The position numbers were made by a program, and so were the translations under genes. Below, one piece after another: positions 1-9,867 of a DNA stretch of 64,000 nucleotides; position 1 is the stretch's first letter, and each line of letters starts with the position of its first letter. Source of the DNA: Branchiostoma floridae (taxonomy: Eukaryota > Chordata > Leptocardii > Amphioxiformes > Branchiostomatidae); contig NC_049987.1 of NCBI RefSeq assembly GCF_000003815.2, positions 335,476 through 399,475 on the forward strand, read 5' to 3'. The notes under the pieces were generated by a model. The model had not been told where the DNA came from, searched no databases, and saw only the letters and a program-made list of their open reading frames with translations.

Positions 1-150
1 GGTAGAATGGTACATGATTGCTTGTCTTGTCTACTCTAATGACTGTCTTTTCGGCATGAATGCTCGAACAACAGAATCTCTTCAGGTCCTGTATCTGTCC
101 ATCTGTATACAGGATGACAACCGTTTCCTGTAAGAGTGAACAGGGAAAAT
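1..150 (-). pseudogene. MULE-like transposase exon fragment (copy A), truncated by window start
   Basis: The minus strand reads a cysteine-containing stretch with the order SLLQET, YTD, then LKRFCCSSIHAEKTV and VDKTS. It is closely parallel to 16327-16190 in copy B, which continues into LGVDKTF. The VD-T-F block is the usual first acidic catalytic position of this transposase group. Here it reads VDKTS, so the conserved F is lost and the copy is probably dead. The reading frame runs off the left edge. The family assignment is from memory of similar invertebrate proteins (an RFC/KRFCC block followed by V-F/L-GVD-TFNLG) and was not tested by search. Confidence 0.55.
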
Positions 151-1415
151 GAAATAAACAACAGCGAAACGTTGAATACTAATTTGCACTATGAAAGGTA
201 CATATATCTGAGTTGTATGAGTCAATGCAAACAAAATTTATGTTACTATAACTCCTTAAATTAATTCCAAAATAAAAACAGCATCGCTTACCTTCGATTT
301 CTTCTTTAAGGAGTGGTGTTTTCGGATTGCAGCTCTTTTATCCACTCGGTCAACAGAAGCACCTGGTGAGACAATAATTGCCCGTCCACATCAGTCAAAA
401 CAAATACCACACCTGCCCGGATGTCATTTAGATTGTACTAAATCAGTGCATTCAGACTGCATGTACATGTAGATACAGCACGCACTTTAGAGCACAAGGT
501 GAACTGCACGATAGACGACTAAGCATTTAGAGTGCATTTGTGCCTTTGTGTATTGTTTACGTCGTCGTGCATACTGTGCATCTTATCCATGGTTATTTCC
601 ACGCCTCAGTGCCTTAGACTTTTGCAGTGTTAACTCTTGAATAATCTGTATAAACGAAGCGTTTTCGTCTCGAAGCCTTTGCACTTACGCAATAAAATCT
701 TCATTCTCATCGGCCACTTTCGGATCACAGTTTCCACTGTTCCTAATAAGGGTGTTCAACTCTACTTGTATCTGCTGTGTCGTATCAGTCATCCTCATTA
801 CAACTTTTGGCAGTGATTTGTAAGATACAAATATGTCTAGAACGTTTTGGGTGGGATCTTCACAGGAAAACGCAATGTCACATAAAAGACATCACTTTTC
901 GGAAAGCTCCTGACTTACCATTTGAGATGGTGATCGTGCTACCATGTCATCGTCGGGTGTACCATTCATTGGAGCTTTCCCTGATAGCCAAAGTAGAATC
1001 TTCACTTTCACAGCTAAGATTAGGAGCTCCAGTATTCAGGAAGACACGTAAGCAATTTTTCAGTTCTCTACTGACGTCACGGAATTGGTGAAGTTAAACA
1101 ACGCTATGGTGTATAAGAGTAAAACGTTGGAAAGCATTCTAGTTCTGACGCACTAATCTGCCATAAGATAGGGCGTCAGGTTTGTTGGGAAGTCTCTCGA
1201 TGCTATCAATTTCCTGACGTACCAGGTTCAAGGCTTCTGGGTGTGGAGGGCATTGTCAGTTGCGATTTCTGCAATACGATTTGCCTGTCATGGTGGGTTA
1301 TTCTGGTAGCTTTCAAACTGAGGCAGTTCCATTCAGGATCTTGTCCTTCAAGCTTCAAGTTAGACTGCTTTCAAGGGCTGCCATCCAAACTTCCGTCCTT
1401 CCTTCGAATATACAT
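151..1415. other. No gene recognised; insertion relative to copy B
   Basis: Copy B passes from its equivalent of position 148 to the equivalent of about 1415 within roughly 60 bases, so this 1.2-kb block is either an insertion in A or a deletion in B. The open frames at 777-1091 and 1243-1515 have no recognisable domain. I see nothing firm in it. Confidence 0.4.
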
Positions 1416-1529
1416 TGTATTACTGGGTGTGCCTTATAAATGTTTTCGATTCCTGTCAATGTGTACAAAATTATTTCTTTGCGCTTATGCAAGTATTTTA
1501 ATCGGAAAAGCATGAATGTGGTGTCGTAC

Positions 1530-1700
1530 TTAAATGGATGTGAATGTATGACTTACCTTGTTGTAAACCTTAATGACATGGCGTGCAAATGGGTGGTCAT
1601 CTGGTACCTCCAGATGCTCTACATGGTCAGCAACATTTTGTCTGGAGCCAGGAAGTGGACATCGCCTCTTCTTGGCCTCACATTGCCATTTGTTGTTCAC
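1530..1700 (-). pseudogene. MULE-like transposase upstream exon fragment (copy A)
   Basis: The minus strand encodes a basic segment with the order EAKKRR, LPGSRQNVADH, then DDHPFARHV. It lines up with 16735-16560 in copy B, which reads EAKKRR, LPVSRQNVTDH, DDHPFPRQV. The differences fall mainly at non-key positions and the frame is the same, which shows past selection on protein. The piece lies upstream of the VD-T-F exon in transcription order, so it is likely the N-terminal part of the same transposase. No intact splice border was fixed. Confidence 0.5.
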
Positions 1701-2429
1701 TTAATGTTTGTAATGTTTGTAGGTTGCTCTTGCAGCGGTAGTTGCTCCTTTAGGGTACGTAATGCTATGTTTGGCACGACATTCCGAGCTGCAGTACCTA
1801 TAATGGTAACCAACAACATTGGCTTATATTAGACGGAACAAGGTTTTGGCATATTTTTTTTATTCTGCTAGAATCATAAAAGACCTAAAAATCTTATCTC
1901 TATGTTGTCTTTATGACAATGTTTGTAATGAAAACACAAAAACACAGATGACTAGCCATGTATACCGTCTCGAACGCTTGCAAATATATAAGCAATAAAA
2001 TATCGGTATATCATTACAGTTGCGTCATGTATTGATCTAAACATATTGTCTTTTCTTAGCTCCAATGCATGAATGTAAGTGTGTGACATTCTTCCACAAG
2101 TCTGAGTTTCTCCGCGTGGAGCCCTTCAAAAGCTAATATAACTCATCTGATAGCTAAGCATACCGATTTGTTCCATTGTTTCTCCACGGGGTCATGCAGT
2201 ATGGATCAATTGACTCCCAATGTGGGTGGTCTCCTACAGTACAGCATGGTGTAATGAATATATGCAAATACATGTCTGTACTACATTAATATATAAATAG
2301 GTAGAGAAAAGAATGTAAGCATTTTTTTTTTCTTAGAAGAGGTTAAGTTTATTCGCATTTGGCTCTATCTGTTCTAGAGTTTTGAAAATGTAGTTCATTT
2401 TAATAATTTGGGCAGGATTTTGCACCAAA

Positions 2430-3110
2430 GTATAATTATACCACAATCAAATTTTCGGTATGCCTACCTGTATACTCATACAATGCCACACGGGGAATCT
2501 CTGTGTCTCCAAATGTGTTGAACCATGACACTCTTCTCTTCTTTGATCCTGGCGCTTTTGATGTGCTGTAGTTTCGCTGCAGTTCCTAAGTGTCCTCCCC
2601 TCTGGTTGGGGATTCAGTGGCACCTGCTTCCGGCGGCTATCTTGAGTATTTTGAACATAGTAATGTCCATCACTGTTCTTTGTTACTATTTGAGTGGAAC
2701 AGCCATTGTAATAGAACAATGTTTTATGTGATTTTCCCCACGTCCACGAGCAACAGCTATCACACAGCTCACTCTTCTTCTCCACCAGACGTCAGTAATG
2801 TTTTCACGGTTGGTAACAATGAATACGACATCCTCCTTTAGCCCACGTGGTACCTAAGTAGTTAACTTTTCAACTTTCCCTAGAGAAAGTAGATCAGTGA
2901 TCAGTCTATCTTAGGGCATAGCTCCCTCGGGAAGCTTCGAAGTGGGATGACACCCGAGGCGTTGGTCTGGGCAAAGTAGTTGGATTTACTCCTTGCATGT
3001 CCAGTTCACACAGGCTGTCCTCTGTAACTCTCGATTCGGTACAGTTGGCTGACTGTGTCTCTGTGATACCACATTGCACTGAGAAGTCGGGTTGAGTTGG
3101 TTCCTGGATT
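2430..3110 (-). pseudogene. Further coding-like segment of the copy A composite unit
   Basis: Minus-strand segments at about 2785-2450 and 3100-2990 correspond to 17321-17100 and 17680-17570 in copy B. Shared pieces include an NCSETTAHQKR-like stretch and a QCGITETQSANCTES stretch matching QCNVVLQRRSNPTV in B. The frames differ by small indels, so both copies are broken. Position upstream of the MULE exons suggests the N-terminal region of that gene or a separate accessory protein. No domain was recognised. Confidence 0.35.
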
Positions 3111-3468
3111 ATGTAAGATTATTTGTCGGGTTTTACGTGACATCTTCCCGATGTTGATTCCGACAAAAATCACATTCAATCAATGGAGTCCGTTCGTTTT
3201 TCTTTTCTGCAGTTCTCCGATGCGTTCCTCACGACTGACGGTTATGTATAGGTTTTCTCCAAAGGTCAGGTTTTTCTATCATGTAATTGTCCTGATTAAC
3301 AAATTGTGTCACACAATTGCCTAACACATTCTAACCCAAGTATTGAAGAAACCTGTACACGCCGTACAGTGTACTTTGTATTTGACAGATAGGTTTGCCT
3401 GTAATCTAAATGCAAATTGCGTATCGATACAGTGTCATGTTTTCTTTTGGGTCCAGTATTGTATCTAC

Positions 3469-3477
3469 CTAGTTTAG
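3469..3477. repeat. 9-bp target site duplication, left (CTAGTTTAG)
   Basis: CTAGTTTAG flanks the foldback on both sides (3469-3477 and 7582-7590). The same place in copy C (60168-60176, minus strand) has a single CCAGTTTAG, and copy B near 19484 also lacks the insertion. Confidence 0.85.
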
Positions 3478-3482
3478 GGGAG

Positions 3483-4625
3483 GGTCTTTTTAGCGAATGC
3501 CCACAAACGCCCACTCTAGAGAAGTCCGCGCTGCACGGATCTCATTTCTTTTGCTTGGAATATGTCCACGTTGTGCTCCCATGTATTAATCCTGAGCTTC
3601 AAGTCAATCCATTGACCCGAAGTGACATAAATCAAAGTTTTCGATTCTCGATGGTCTTTTTAGCGAACGCCCAGCAAAATGTCTTTTTAGCGAATGCCCA
3701 CTATATCCACAAAAATATCGGCCGTCGCGCAACGACACCTAAACCTACCGCCACAAACATGTTCAAGATGGTGTCCCATTGATGTGTACGGAGTTTCCGT
3801 GCTTTACAAGCTAGCATTTTAAGTCCCTGTTTTTGGTCAAAATGTACGGCGACGATACTACCATACTTTAACTATAGCAATTCAAAATGGCGGGCACTAG
3901 TCATGTGACCTCCTTGCGGGACTGTTCTATAAGTATCGCGGGAGGGACTGTTGTAGCATAGCTTCTCATACAACCATTTTAGAGTGAATTCTGAACAAGA
4001 TTTTCATTTCATAGTGCTATCATCTGACTAATATTTACAATGTGGTCATTTTTTCTGTGCTATTATTACCCAGGTTTGAGGAACTTAGTGCAAATATGGA
4101 TATTGATTCACCTAAGTGCCCAATTAATGTACAAAAGGCTCAGACACATCAGTGTTATAAACCTGAATAGGGGCAGGTAACCAATACTAGAAAAACATAG
4201 CTATTTATTATTAACAATACTATCTACATTATAATAATAACTCTTCACCAAACTGGACTTTTCTTATCTTTATTTATCACAGAAACATTGTTACAATGAG
4301 GATTTGATTAGATGAGTATCTGTTACAGTGTGTACAAACTTATTTCAAATACAAAAATGTATTTCGTTTCACTTCCTAAATATTTTTAAAGTATTGGAAG
4401 AAGTTGACACATAAACAATATTAATTGCATTATTTATGTGCAGTAAAATGTGACCACATGCTATCAATAGCCTAATAAAATGTTGGAACATGGCACAAGC
4501 GGGCTCCTCTTCTGAGTACAGAAAGGAAATGTTTTATAACATTTAGTTATGACGTAGAAAATTTCAATTGTAAAATGTACCTTTATTAACATTTACAAAC
4601 AAATTGTTTTTTTCTCTTCTTAATA
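3483..4625 (+). repeat. Left unique arm of the foldback
   Basis: This is the reverse complement of 6430-7576 with only scattered differences. The open frame at 3417-3782 and its mirror at 7277-7630 are the same sequence on opposite arms. They contain the terminal motif three times, so they are repeat sequence and not genes. Confidence 0.9.
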
Positions 4626-4638
4626 AATGACAACAATA

Positions 4639-5357
4639 CAGGTAAGTAAGGTGTGTTTCCTTTTATAACAGGCCAGGTAAGACGCCGTACAGGTAAGTAA
4701 GGTGTGTTTCCTTTTATAGCAGACCAGGTAAGACACCATACAGGTGAGTAACGTGTATTTCCTTTCATTACAGACCAGGTAAGACACCGCACAGGTGAGT
4801 AAGGTGTGTTTCCTTTGTCTATAGACCAGATAGGGTATTACACAGGTGAGTAAGGCGTCTTTCCTTTGCCTACATACCATATAGGCCATTATACAGGTGA
4901 GTAAGGCGTCTTTCCTTTGCCTATAGACCAGATAGGGTATTGTGCAGGTGAGTAAAGCAACTTTCCTTTGCCTGTGGACCAGATAGGGTATTATACAGGT
5001 AAGTTAGGTGTCTTTCCTTCGCCTATATACCAGATGGGGCATCATACAGGTAAGCAAGGTGTCTTTCCCTTGCCTATATACCAGATAGGCCATTATACAG
5101 GTGAATAAGGTGTCTTTCCTTTGCCTATAGACCAGATAGGCCATTAAACAGGTGAGTAAGGTGTCTTTCCTTTGCCTATAGACCAGATATGCCATTATAC
5201 AGGTAAGTAAGATGTCTTTACTTTGCCTTAGACCAGACGGGGTATTATACAGGTGAGTATTGCCTATATACTACCATATAGGCCATTATACAGGTGAGTA
5301 AAGCGTCTTTCCTTTGCCTATAGACCAGATAGGTATTAAACAGGTGAGTAAAGCAAC
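4639..5357 (+). repeat. 51-bp minisatellite array, left, splice-site-like units
   Basis: There are about 15 direct units of 50-52 bp (starts near 4639, 4689, 4740, 4790, 4842 and so on). Each unit begins CAG/GTAAGT or CAG/GTGAGT, a consensus 5' splice site. About 30 bases later comes a pyrimidine-rich run ending in ATAACAG or TATAG, like a 3' splice site, then about 21 bases before the next donor. The unit length is divisible by three, so several frames stay open (repeating MAYLVYRQRKDTLLTC on the minus strand). Those frames are a by-product of the period. Confidence 0.9.
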
Positions 5358-6412
5358 TTACTTACCTGTATTATGCCCTATCTGGTCTATAGGCAAAGGA
5401 AAGACGCCTTACTCATCTGTGCGGTGTCTTACCTGGTCTGTAATCAAAGGAAATACACGTTACTCACCTGTACGGTGTCTTACCTAGTCTGTAGTCAAGG
5501 AAACACACCTTACTCACCTGTACGGTGTCTTACCTGGTCTGTAATAAAAGGAAATACACTTTACTCACATGTACGGTGTCTTACCTAGTCTGTAGTCAAG
5601 GAAACACACCTTACTCACCTGTACGGTGTCTTACCTGGTCTGTCATGAAAGGAAATACACGTTACTCACCTGTACGGTGTCTTACCTGGTCTGTAATAAA
5701 AGGAAATACACTTTACTCACATGTACGGTGTCTTACCTAGTCTGTAGTCAAGGAAACACACGTTACTCACCTGCACGGCGTCTTACCTGGTCTGTTATAA
5801 AAGGAAACACACCTTACTTACCTGTATGGTGTCTTACCTGGCCTGTAGTGAAGGAAACACACCTTACTCACATGTACGGTGTCTTACACACCTTACTTAC
5901 CTGTATGGTGTCTTACCTGGCCTGTAGTCAAGGAAACACACCTTACTCACCTGTACGGTGTCTTACCTGGTCTGCTATAAAAGGAAACACACCTTACCTA
6001 CCTGTACGGTGTCTTACCTAGTCTGTAGTCAAGGAAACACACCTTACTTACCTGCACGGTGTCTTACCTGGTCTGTAATCAAAGGAAATACACGTTACTC
6101 ACCTGTACGGTGTCTTACCTAGTCTGTAGTCAAGGAAACACACCTTACTCACCTGTACGGTGTCTTACCTGGTCTGTAATCAAAGGAAATACACGTTACT
6201 CACCTGTACGGTGTCTTACCTGGTCTGTAATGAAAGGAAATACACGTTGCTCACCTGTAAGGTGTCTTACCTAGTCTGTAGTCAAGGAAACACACCTTAC
6301 TCACCTGTACGGTGTCTTACCTGGTCTGCTATAAAAGGAAACACACCTTACCTACCTGTACGGCGTCTTACCTGGCCTGTTATAAAAGGAAACACACCTT
6401 ACTTACCTGTAT
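5358..6412 (-). repeat. 51-bp minisatellite array, right, inverted
   Basis: About 20 units of the same repeat lie in opposite orientation, meeting the left array near 5357. Several neighbouring units form higher-order repeats; for instance the stretch 5470-5590 recurs at about 5590-5750. Some units have lost a few bases (49-50 bp). One partial deletion lies near 5870-5900. The right array is longer than the left, as expected from unequal exchange. Confidence 0.9.
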
Positions 6413-6429
6413 TGTTGTCATTTATTAAG

Positions 6430-7576
6430 AAGAGAAAAAAACAATTTGTTTGTAAATGTTAATAAAGGTACATTTTACAATTGAAATTTTCTACGTCATA
6501 ACTAAATGTTATAAAACATTTCCTTTCTGTACTCAGAAGGGGAGCCCGCTTGTGCCATGTTCCAACATTTTATTAGGCTATTGATAGCATGTGGTCACAT
6601 TTTACTGCACATAAATAATGCAATTAATATTGTTTATGTGTCAACTTCTTCCAATACTTTAAAATATAAATATATAAAAATATTTACGAAGTGAAACGTA
6701 ATACATTTTTGTATTTGAAATAAGTTTGTACACACTGTAACAGATACTCATCTAATCAAATCCTCATTGTAACAATGTTTCTGTGATAAATAAAGATAAG
6801 AAAAGTCCAGTTTGGTGAAGAGTTATTATTATAATGTAAATAGTATTGTTAATAATAAATAGCTATGTTTTTCTAGTATTGGTTACCTGCCCCTATTCAG
6901 GTTTATAACACTGATGTGTCTGAGCCTTTTGTACATTAATTGGGCACTGAGGTGAATCAATATCCAAATTTGCACTAAGTTCCTCAAACCTGGGTAATAA
7001 TAGCACAGAAAAAATGACCACATTGTAAATATTAGTCAGATGATAGCACTATGAAATGAAAATCTTGTTCAGAATTCACTCTAAAATGGTTGTATGAGAA
7101 GCTATGCTACAACAGTCCCTCCCGCGATACTTATAGAACAGTCCCGCAAGGAGGTCACATGACTAGTGCCCGCCATTTTGAATTGCTATAGTTAAAGTAT
7201 GGTAATATCGTCGCCGTACATTTTGACCAAAAACAGGGACTTAAAATGCTTGTAAAGCACGGAAACTCCGTACACATCAATGGGACACCATCTTGAACAT
7301 GTTTGTGGCGGTAGGTTTAGGTGTCGTTGCGCGACGGCCGATATTTTTGTGGATATAGTGGGCATTCGCTAAAAAGACATTTTGCTGGGCGTTCGCTAAA
7401 AAGACCATCGAGAATCGAAAACTTTGATTTATGTCACTTCGGGTCAATGGATTGACTTGAAACTCAGGATTAATACATGGGAGCACAACGTGGACATATT
7501 CCAAGCAAAAAAAATGAGATTCGTGCAGCGCGGACTTCTCTAGAGTGGGCGTTTGTGGGCATTCGCTAAAAAGACC
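6430..7576 (-). repeat. Right unique arm of the foldback
   Basis: This mirrors the left arm and ends in the inverted GGTCTTTTTAGCGAATGCCC at 7557-7576. It carries only small differences from the left arm, so the two arms are young or homogenised. Confidence 0.9.
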
Positions 7577-7581
7577 ATGCG

Positions 7582-7590
7582 CTAGTTTAG
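7582..7590. repeat. 9-bp target site duplication, right (CTAGTTTAG)
   Basis: This is the right copy of the duplication. Sequence after it resumes the match to copy B (19500 onward) and copy C (60165 downward). Confidence 0.85.
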
Positions 7591-7737
7591 TAGTACGTTT
7601 CTTGTTCATACTAGACATATTTTTTGTCAAATTCGTGACTAATGAAAGAGACTATCAGAAGAGGACTTCGGCGGACTTTCATGGATAAGATGCTACGTCG
7701 TTACGACAATACTATTGTACATGTTTTTGGTTCTCCT

Positions 7738-7992
7738 TCAGATTATGACGTCATTTCTTTGCAACTGACAATGCTTCAGTCCTGTAACTACAGATACAAT
7801 GCACATTTCATCGGACTGCAATAAATTCATTATGGAACATTTCCAACATACGTGAAGTTTATTTGAAAAAAGTACAATACATGAAATGCAAATGATTATA
7901 TTGATAAACGTAACATTACAATATGATAAGTAAAAATTAACATTAGGAAAATACGTCATATGACAACAGAAATAAATTGTCACTAAAGTCAA
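7738..7992 (-). other. Hydrophobic open frame in the gene X 3' region (copy A)
   Basis: The minus frame is rich in I, V, C and F, with the order CCHMTYFPNV, YLSYCNVTFINIIICIS and NKLHVCWK. The same frame is open in copy C (59767-59982), with small indels that keep the frame through most of its length. In copy B it has stops. It may simply be conserved 3' untranslated sequence of gene X, but a small membrane protein cannot be excluded. No signal or family is recognised. Confidence 0.3.
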
Positions 7993-8001
7993 AGTGAAAA
8001 A

Positions 8002-8126
8002 CTACATTATGAGCATCTTCTTCGGTGTCTTATAGATGAACATGGAAACACGGGGGTTGTATGTTCCGGCATCCGTCCTCCTCCGCCCACCCCTAGCCCT
8101 ACGTCCAGGCCTGGACGCTCCTCGTC
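8002..8126 (-). CDS. Gene X exon 3 (copy A)
   Basis: Minus-strand exon preceded by CAG at its start and ending at TAG (8004-8002). It begins in phase 2 and joins exon 2 without a shift. It encodes an Arg/Gly-rich tail containing RGASRPGRRARG, then AGTY, RVS and FIY. Copies B and C have the same acceptor and phase with diverged but related tails. The function is unknown. The basic, glycine-rich tail would suit nucleic-acid binding, which is inference only. Confidence 0.55.
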
Positions 8127-8139
8127 CTGACTGAAGACC

Positions 8140-8300
8140 CGAATAAAAGAATACATGCAGATATTAATAAATCAATACATGAATAAATTAATAAATAAAT
8201 ACATGAATCAATCACGAATAAATGAACAAATATATGCACAAATGAATGAATAACAATATCAGGATCCACTAAGACAAGTACATTGCAGCTTCAGGGCTGA
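8140..8300 (-). repeat. AT-rich short repeats in gene X intron 2 (copy A)
   Basis: Degenerate runs of AATAAAT and ATGAAT motifs fill the intron. The same kind of sequence sits at the same place in copy B (20230-20400) and copy C (59400-59600). Confidence 0.7.
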
Positions 8301-8349
8301 AATGCGTACATCGTTTCGGTAAAATACTTTAAACAAAATTACAACTTAC

Positions 8350-8540
8350 GGGCCACTCTTCCATTGCCACGCCGTCGTCCCGCCGCTGCCTGGACGCTCC
8401 CAGCACCACCTCGTCCGCCCACCGCTGGCTGGCCAGACGGGCCGCTCCCATCTAGTCCGCCCGCCGCTGCCTGGCCAAAATGGAGCCACTGGGGGGCGAA
8501 GGTCAGCGGTGAAGGAGCGGGAGAAAAAGACTCTGCATTC
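8350..8540 (-). CDS. Gene X exon 2 (copy A), Gly/Ala/Arg-rich
   Basis: The exon is bounded on the minus strand by TTTTTCTCAG before 8540 and by GTAAGTTG after 8350. It encodes PAPSPLTFAPQWL followed by GQAAAGG and GGRGGAG repeats, ending GRRRGNGRVA. It ends with one base of a codon that exon 3 completes to Arg. Copy C has the same frame with more repeat units. Another forward frame also stays open, giving a charged LARQRRADE repeat, but splice phase favours the Gly/Ala frame. The exon shows no domain of known function. Confidence 0.55.
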
Positions 8541-8589
8541 CTGAGAAAAAGACGAAATGACAATAAATACGGGTTAGCGTTTTGTTGTA

Positions 8590-8850
8590 ACATTATATAC
8601 TGTGGCCCGGTCGGGATCGTAGATTCGAGGGAGTTCCCTGTCACTTTGAGCGCCTTCCACTTGGCGGCAAGGTATTTTGGGTCGGCCTTCTGTCTGGTCT
8701 ATAGTACGCTGCAGAGGTGGGTTAGTTGTTTACTACGGAATCCTGGAGGCTTCGAGAGCCACATGGCCATCCCGTTCGAACTGCCGTCCACTTCGTCTGA
8801 TATCAGCTCCTGCGTTACTCTAGCCGAAATCCTCTACTCTTCCTCAGTTT
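8590..8850 (-). pseudogene. Gene Y fragment (copy A), WKALKVTG-containing
   Basis: The minus strand reads RVTQELISDEV and later ADPKYLAAKWKALKVTG, then SLES and TGPQY. Copy C has the same at 55990-56270, with ADPKYLAAKWKALKVTG identical and surrounding residues diverged. A K-W-K-x-L block after a helix is reminiscent of Myb/SANT-like helix 3, but that is a weak resemblance. In copy A this frame runs directly into gene X exon 2 (an open frame spans 8644-8339), which looks like a deletion fusion. An in-frame stop lies upstream. Confidence 0.4.
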
Positions 8851-9229
8851 GAACAACTCCACTTCTTACGTCCAGAAAATAGTGTAAAACATGGAAAAAC
8901 GTCAGTGCATCCAAGGAAACAAGAAAGCATTATATTATATATGACTTGTAGTTTAAACAATTTTCACTAAAAAACAATATTATATGACGATTGAGGCATC
9001 TTCCTCCCACCGCCGACTTGTAAAGGATTGCTTATTGATGCATGCCTTACGATCCATCAGTCGAATCCGGTGTTGTACTATACTGTTGACAAAAAAAAAA
9101 AGATTATCCAAACTCTTCTGGTGGTGCGGCCAAAAGCAGTCACTGATGCAACTGAATATGATTTTGAAGGAATGGATGGTTTATTTGATCATTATGATCA
9201 TAAAAAATACATCGCAGCCGTAGGCTGAA

Positions 9230-9640
9230 TTACACTATTTTTACATGTGAGAACTTAAAAATATTGACTAGAAAATTTACAGATAAACAATTGAATGAAC
9301 GTCTGACCGTATACAAAATATCTTAAAAGAACAGTCTTATTCCCTACATGGTGAACATTCTGAATGGACAGTGAACGTGTTAGTAAAATTTGTATGACAA
9401 TGCATTACATACAATAACTAGTTTTTTGGTTTAATACTACCTGTTCTAAGATAATTATGTTTGATTTTAATATCAATTGTTTTCCGTAACCAAAATACAG
9501 AGCATTAACCCCTGTAACTAAAACAACGGGAGCTAAATGGCTCTCTTGCATCAACTTTATATCCAACAACCATGTAATGTATTCCGTCAAGGAAATAAGA
9601 TCAATGCACCTTTATTGCCTATCCCGTGCCTTTCTTATAC
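9230..9640. other. No gene recognised
   Basis: AT-rich sequence without a supported ORF. Nothing recognised between the end of copy A and the exon at 9661. Confidence 0.5.
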
Positions 9641-9660
9641 CTTACTAGTGAGTTGCTTAC

Positions 9661-9867
9661 AGAAAGTGCTTTTCCCAAATTGCATATTTCTTCTTAGCTT
9701 TGACAGGATACTTGCAGCAAATGGTGTCGTATTCTGCCATGATCCTCTCACTCTTTGGTGCCATATTCAGCTTTGCCTTGATTTTGTCTAAATGTTCCAC
9801 AGCAGGCACATCACCGAGCACAACTGCCCTTGCAGAACCCAACGTCGCCTTCCATCTTTCTTTGTCC
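9661..9867 (-). CDS. Exon of an unknown gene (KERWKATLGSARAVVLG)
   Basis: A minus-strand segment starts after TTTTTTCAAG and ends at a GTAAGC donor or, four bases on, an in-frame TAA. It encodes a clean, ordinary-looking protein stretch with the order DKERWKATLGSARAVVLG, DKIKAKLNMAPKSER, then YDTICCKYPVKAKKKYAIW. No stops occur and composition is not repetitive. A second exon-like block upstream at 10621-10504 joins it in frame if the GTATAT donor is used. I do not recognise the family. Its codon-like quality contrasts with the broken frames around it. Confidence 0.5.

Larger units (their letters stand above)
3478..7581. mobile_element. 4.1-kb foldback (FB-like) transposon with internal tandem arrays
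   Basis: The element is a huge inverted repeat. The unique outer arms (about 3483-4625 and 6430-7576) are near-identical reverse complements. Each terminus carries GGTCTTTTTAGCGAATGCCC, and this motif recurs at least twice more inside each arm (for example 3653-3705), as expected for iterated transposase-binding sites. The outermost 5 bases at each end are not matched to each other. The middle holds two inverted arrays of a 51-bp minisatellite. A 9-bp duplication and two paralogous empty sites prove insertion. No transposase is encoded, so the element is non-autonomous. The architecture (long terminal repeats with internal tandem repeats, 9-bp duplication) is like Drosophila FB elements, or a MULE-mobilised foldback. 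The superfamily is not settled. Confidence 0.88.
1..8940 (-). mobile_element. Composite repeat, copy A (MULE-like transposase, gene X and gene Y remnants)
   Basis: This tract matches 16190-20560 (copy B, same orientation) and, inverted, 55910-56250 plus 58900-60250 (copy C). It is read on the minus strand: gene Y fragment near 8850-8600, gene X exons at 8540-8350 and 8126-8002, then MULE-like transposase exons near 2800, 1600 and 100. It is interrupted by the foldback element at 3478-7581 and is cut off by the window start. Around 8605 gene Y sequence runs straight into gene X intron sequence, whereas in copy C they lie far apart, so copy A is probably an internal-deletion derivative. The copies are clearly diverged by eye, so the amplification is not recent. 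Outer ends and target duplications of the composite unit were not found. Confidence 0.7.

Noticed and set aside
3417-3782. 121-codon frame, with a mirror image at 7277-7630
   Set aside because: Both are the same transposon arm read in opposite places, and contain the terminal repeat motif; no domain.
5358-6412. Possible CRISPR array
   Set aside because: Units are contiguous and similar throughout, with no distinct spacers, and the context is eukaryotic.
4586-6462. Many open frames of the type YLVYRQRKDTLLTC and SYLVCNQRKYTLLTC
   Set aside because: They are produced by a 51-bp repeat whose length is a multiple of three; both strands are open in the same way.
8339-8644. Single continuous coding gene across gene Y and gene X exon 2
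   Set aside because: Copy C shows the two parts far apart and exon 2 has its own acceptor, so the open read-through is best explained as a deletion junction plus intron sequence.
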